NCBI GenBank assembly: GCA_030040235.1
Contig: JASHUC010000254.1
Location: 1-6,234 of the forward strand
From: Gammaproteobacteria bacterium
Lineage (GTDB): Bacteria; Pseudomonadota; Gammaproteobacteria; Steroidobacterales; Steroidobacteraceae
Direction: 5' to 3'
Length of the DNA stretch: 6,234 bases
Shown in pieces: positions 5,057 through 6,234 of the stretch (within the stretch, counting starts at the first letter, position 1; each line of letters opens with the position of its first letter). The position numbers and the translations under genes are program-made. Under the pieces are notes generated by a model that ran no database searches, had not been told where the DNA came from, and was given only the letters and a program-made list of their open reading frames with translations.

Positions 5057-6234
5057 GAGGCATGTGCTCCGTCCGCAGGTCCGTGCTGCCACGGCGCCGT
5101 TCGAGCAAGCGTGCCACGAAGCCCGTGTCCACCGCGCCTGCCTGAAACTGCGGATCATCGAGGACATCGGCATGGAAGGGCAAGTTGGTCGTGACCCCGG
5201 CAACGCGCGTCGCCGCAATCGCCGAGCGCAGGCGCGACAGCGCAGTGTGCCGATCCGTGCCGCGCGCGATGATCTTGGCCATGAGCGAGTCGTAGAACGG
5301 CGGGATGCGCGAGCCGCTCTCGATGTGGGTATCCACGCGAATCCCGGCGCCGTGAGGCCACACCGCCTCGCTCACCCGCCCCGGGCTCGGTTGAAAGTCC
5401 CGCGCAGGATCCTCCGCGTTCACGCGGCACTCGATCGCACAGCCGCGCAGCCGAACCTCACGCTGGCTCAGGCGCAGTCCGGACCCTGCTGCGATCGCGA
5501 GCTGCTCGGCAACGAGATCCACGCCGCTCACCGCTTCGGTGACCGGGTGCTCCACCTGGATGCGGGCATTCATCTCGAGAAAGAAGAAGGCCTCGTGCTC
5601 GAGGTCGACCAGGAACTCGACGGTTCCGGCCCCGCGGTACGCGAGGCTCTCTGCAAAGCGCACGCCGGCCCGCAGAATCGCGCGCCGCAGGGGCGCGGCG
5701 AGCCCCGGTGCGGGGGTCTCCTCGATGAGCTTCTGGTAGCGCCGCTGGACCGAGCAATCGCGCTCGCCGAGATGGATCACGCGGCCTGCACCGTCACCGA
5801 GGACCTGCACCTCCACGTGACGGCCCCGGGCGACGAACCGCTCGAGATACACGCGCGCATCCCCGAATGCGGCGCCCGCCTCCGATGAGGCGAGCTCGAG
5901 CGCCTGCGGCAGCTCTGTGAGGCGATCGACGCGCTTCATGCCGCGACCGCCCCCGCCGCCGACCGCCTTGACGAGGAGTGGCGCGCCGATCTGCGCTGCG
6001 CGTGCGGTGGCCTCCTCCAGCGACTCGACCGCCCCGCCCGGCACGACCGGGACGCCGGCAGCTTCGGCCTGGGCACGGGCGCGAAGCTTGTCTCCGACGG
6101 CCTCGATCTGCGCAGCCGTCGGACCAATGAAGATGATGCCGTGCTCCTCGCACGCACGTGCGAAGGCGGCGCGCTCGGAGAGAAAGCCATAGCCGGGATG
6201 AATCGCCTGCGCCTGCACACTGCGCGCGGCGTGC
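5049..6234 (-). CDS. Biotin carboxylase subunit (AccC/PycA-like), N-terminus beyond the window
   Basis: This ATP-grasp enzyme carboxylates biotin on a carrier protein using ATP and bicarbonate. The reading frame is still open at the right edge. The visible part begins HAARSVQAQAIHPGYGFLSE, which in E. coli AccC lies about 75 residues from the start, so roughly that much is missing. Counting from the GTG at 6218, landmarks are HPGYGFLSE (7-15), the glycine-rich ATP loop GGGGGRGM (87-94) after Lys84, HVEVQVL (134-140), ERDCSVQRRYQKLIEE (152-167), EMNARIQVEHPVTE (215-228, metal and bicarbonate site), ECRVNAEDP (263-271) and RIPPFYDSLMAKII (304-317). All key catalytic positions appear intact. The visible 389 residues plus the missing part come close to AccC length (about 450). 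The protein stops without the carrier domain found in MccA/PccA-type fusions. It overlaps the carboxyltransferase start by 8 bp, so it probably serves that subunit rather than acetyl-CoA carboxylase. Homology alone cannot separate AccC from PycA. Confidence 0.93.
   Translation of the reverse strand, partial: HAARSVQAQAIHPGYGFLSERAAFARACEEHGIIFIGPTAAQIEAVGDKLRARAQAEAAGVPVVPGGAVESLEEATARAAQIGAPLLVKAVGGGGGRGMKRVDRLTELPQALELASSEAGAAFGDARVYLERFVARGRHVEVQVLGDGAGRVIHLGERDCSVQRRYQKLIEETPAPGLAAPLRRAILRAGVRFAESLAYRGAGTVEFLVDLEHEAFFFLEMNARIQVEHPVTEAVSGVDLVAEQLAIAAGSGLRLSQREVRLRGCAIECRVNAEDPARDFQPSPGRVSEAVWPHGAGIRVDTHIESGSRIPPFYDSLMAKIIARGTDRHTALSRLRSAIAATRVAGVTTNLPFHADVLDDPQFQAGAVDTGFVARLLERRRGSTDLRTEHMPHG
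5067..5070 (-). promoter_or_regulatory. Probable ribosome binding site (GGAG) of the carboxyltransferase
   Basis: GGAG, read on the - strand from 5070 to 5067, lies 10 bases before the ATG at 5056 and inside the end of the biotin carboxylase coding sequence. The spacing is slightly long but acceptable. It supports the 5056 start over further in-frame starts up to 5218, which would overlap the biotin carboxylase deeply and add a low-complexity shadow sequence. Confidence 0.45.

Noticed and set aside
3497..5194. A 565-codon + strand reading frame opposite the carboxyltransferase
   Set aside because: Its translation is rich in Arg, His and Gly with no recognisable domain, and it lies antisense to a gene with a full set of family motifs. 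This is the usual shadow frame in G+C-rich coding DNA.
5057..5218. A 54-residue N-terminal extension of the carboxyltransferase
   Set aside because: It would lie entirely within the biotin carboxylase coding sequence. The family start motif appears directly after the ATG at 5056, which also has a GGAG upstream.
5055..5888. A 277-codon + strand reading frame opposite the biotin carboxylase
   Set aside because: The opposite strand encodes an intact biotin carboxylase over the whole interval, and this frame shows no domain.

Overview
This window is visibly G+C-rich, with strong G/C bias at third codon positions and long antisense shadow reading frames. It looks like the chromosome of a high-GC Gram-negative bacterium, most likely a proteobacterium. 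The main support is a secreted outer-membrane beta-barrel protein and a hopanoid-type (HpnL-like) membrane protein. I see no mobile element, CRISPR array, tRNA or rRNA. The taxonomic guess is inference only.

The window holds five genes in two convergent blocks. The left block (+ strand, about 1-2335) contains a PAPS-dependent-type sulfotransferase (100-1326) and, after a single intervening base, an HpnL-like member of the lysylphosphatidylglycerol synthase/flippase-like membrane family (1328-2335). The tail of a further upstream + strand gene may overlap the sulfotransferase start. The right block (- strand, read from the right edge leftwards) contains a biotin carboxylase subunit (5049-6234, N-terminus outside the window), a pyruvate/oxaloacetate-carboxyltransferase-like subunit (3590-5056), and an Omp85/D15-type outer-membrane barrel (2310-3593). 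These three are chained by short stop/start overlaps of 8 bp (ATGGCTGA) and 4 bp (GTGA), so they are very probably one translationally coupled operon. The two blocks collide tail to tail with a 26-bp overlap of their coding sequences.

The part most worth following is the carboxylase. Biotin carboxylase and carboxyltransferase subunits are both present, but no biotinyl-lysine domain is encoded in the window. The carboxyltransferase stops where its relatives would continue into a linker and biotinyl domain. Its last 30 or so residues resemble the N-terminal helix-strand segment of AccB-type carrier proteins. Its active site keeps the metal and carbamate ligands of the pyruvate carboxylase family but appears to have lost the substrate-binding arginine and the catalytic threonine. 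Together these suggest a divergent multi-subunit biotin-dependent carboxylase that uses a carrier supplied in trans and acts on an unassigned substrate. Its genes are tied to a POTRA-less outer-membrane barrel. In the other block, the sulfotransferase and lipid-flippase-like pair suggests modification and transport of a lipid or polyisoprenoid-type molecule, but this is inference from proximity.
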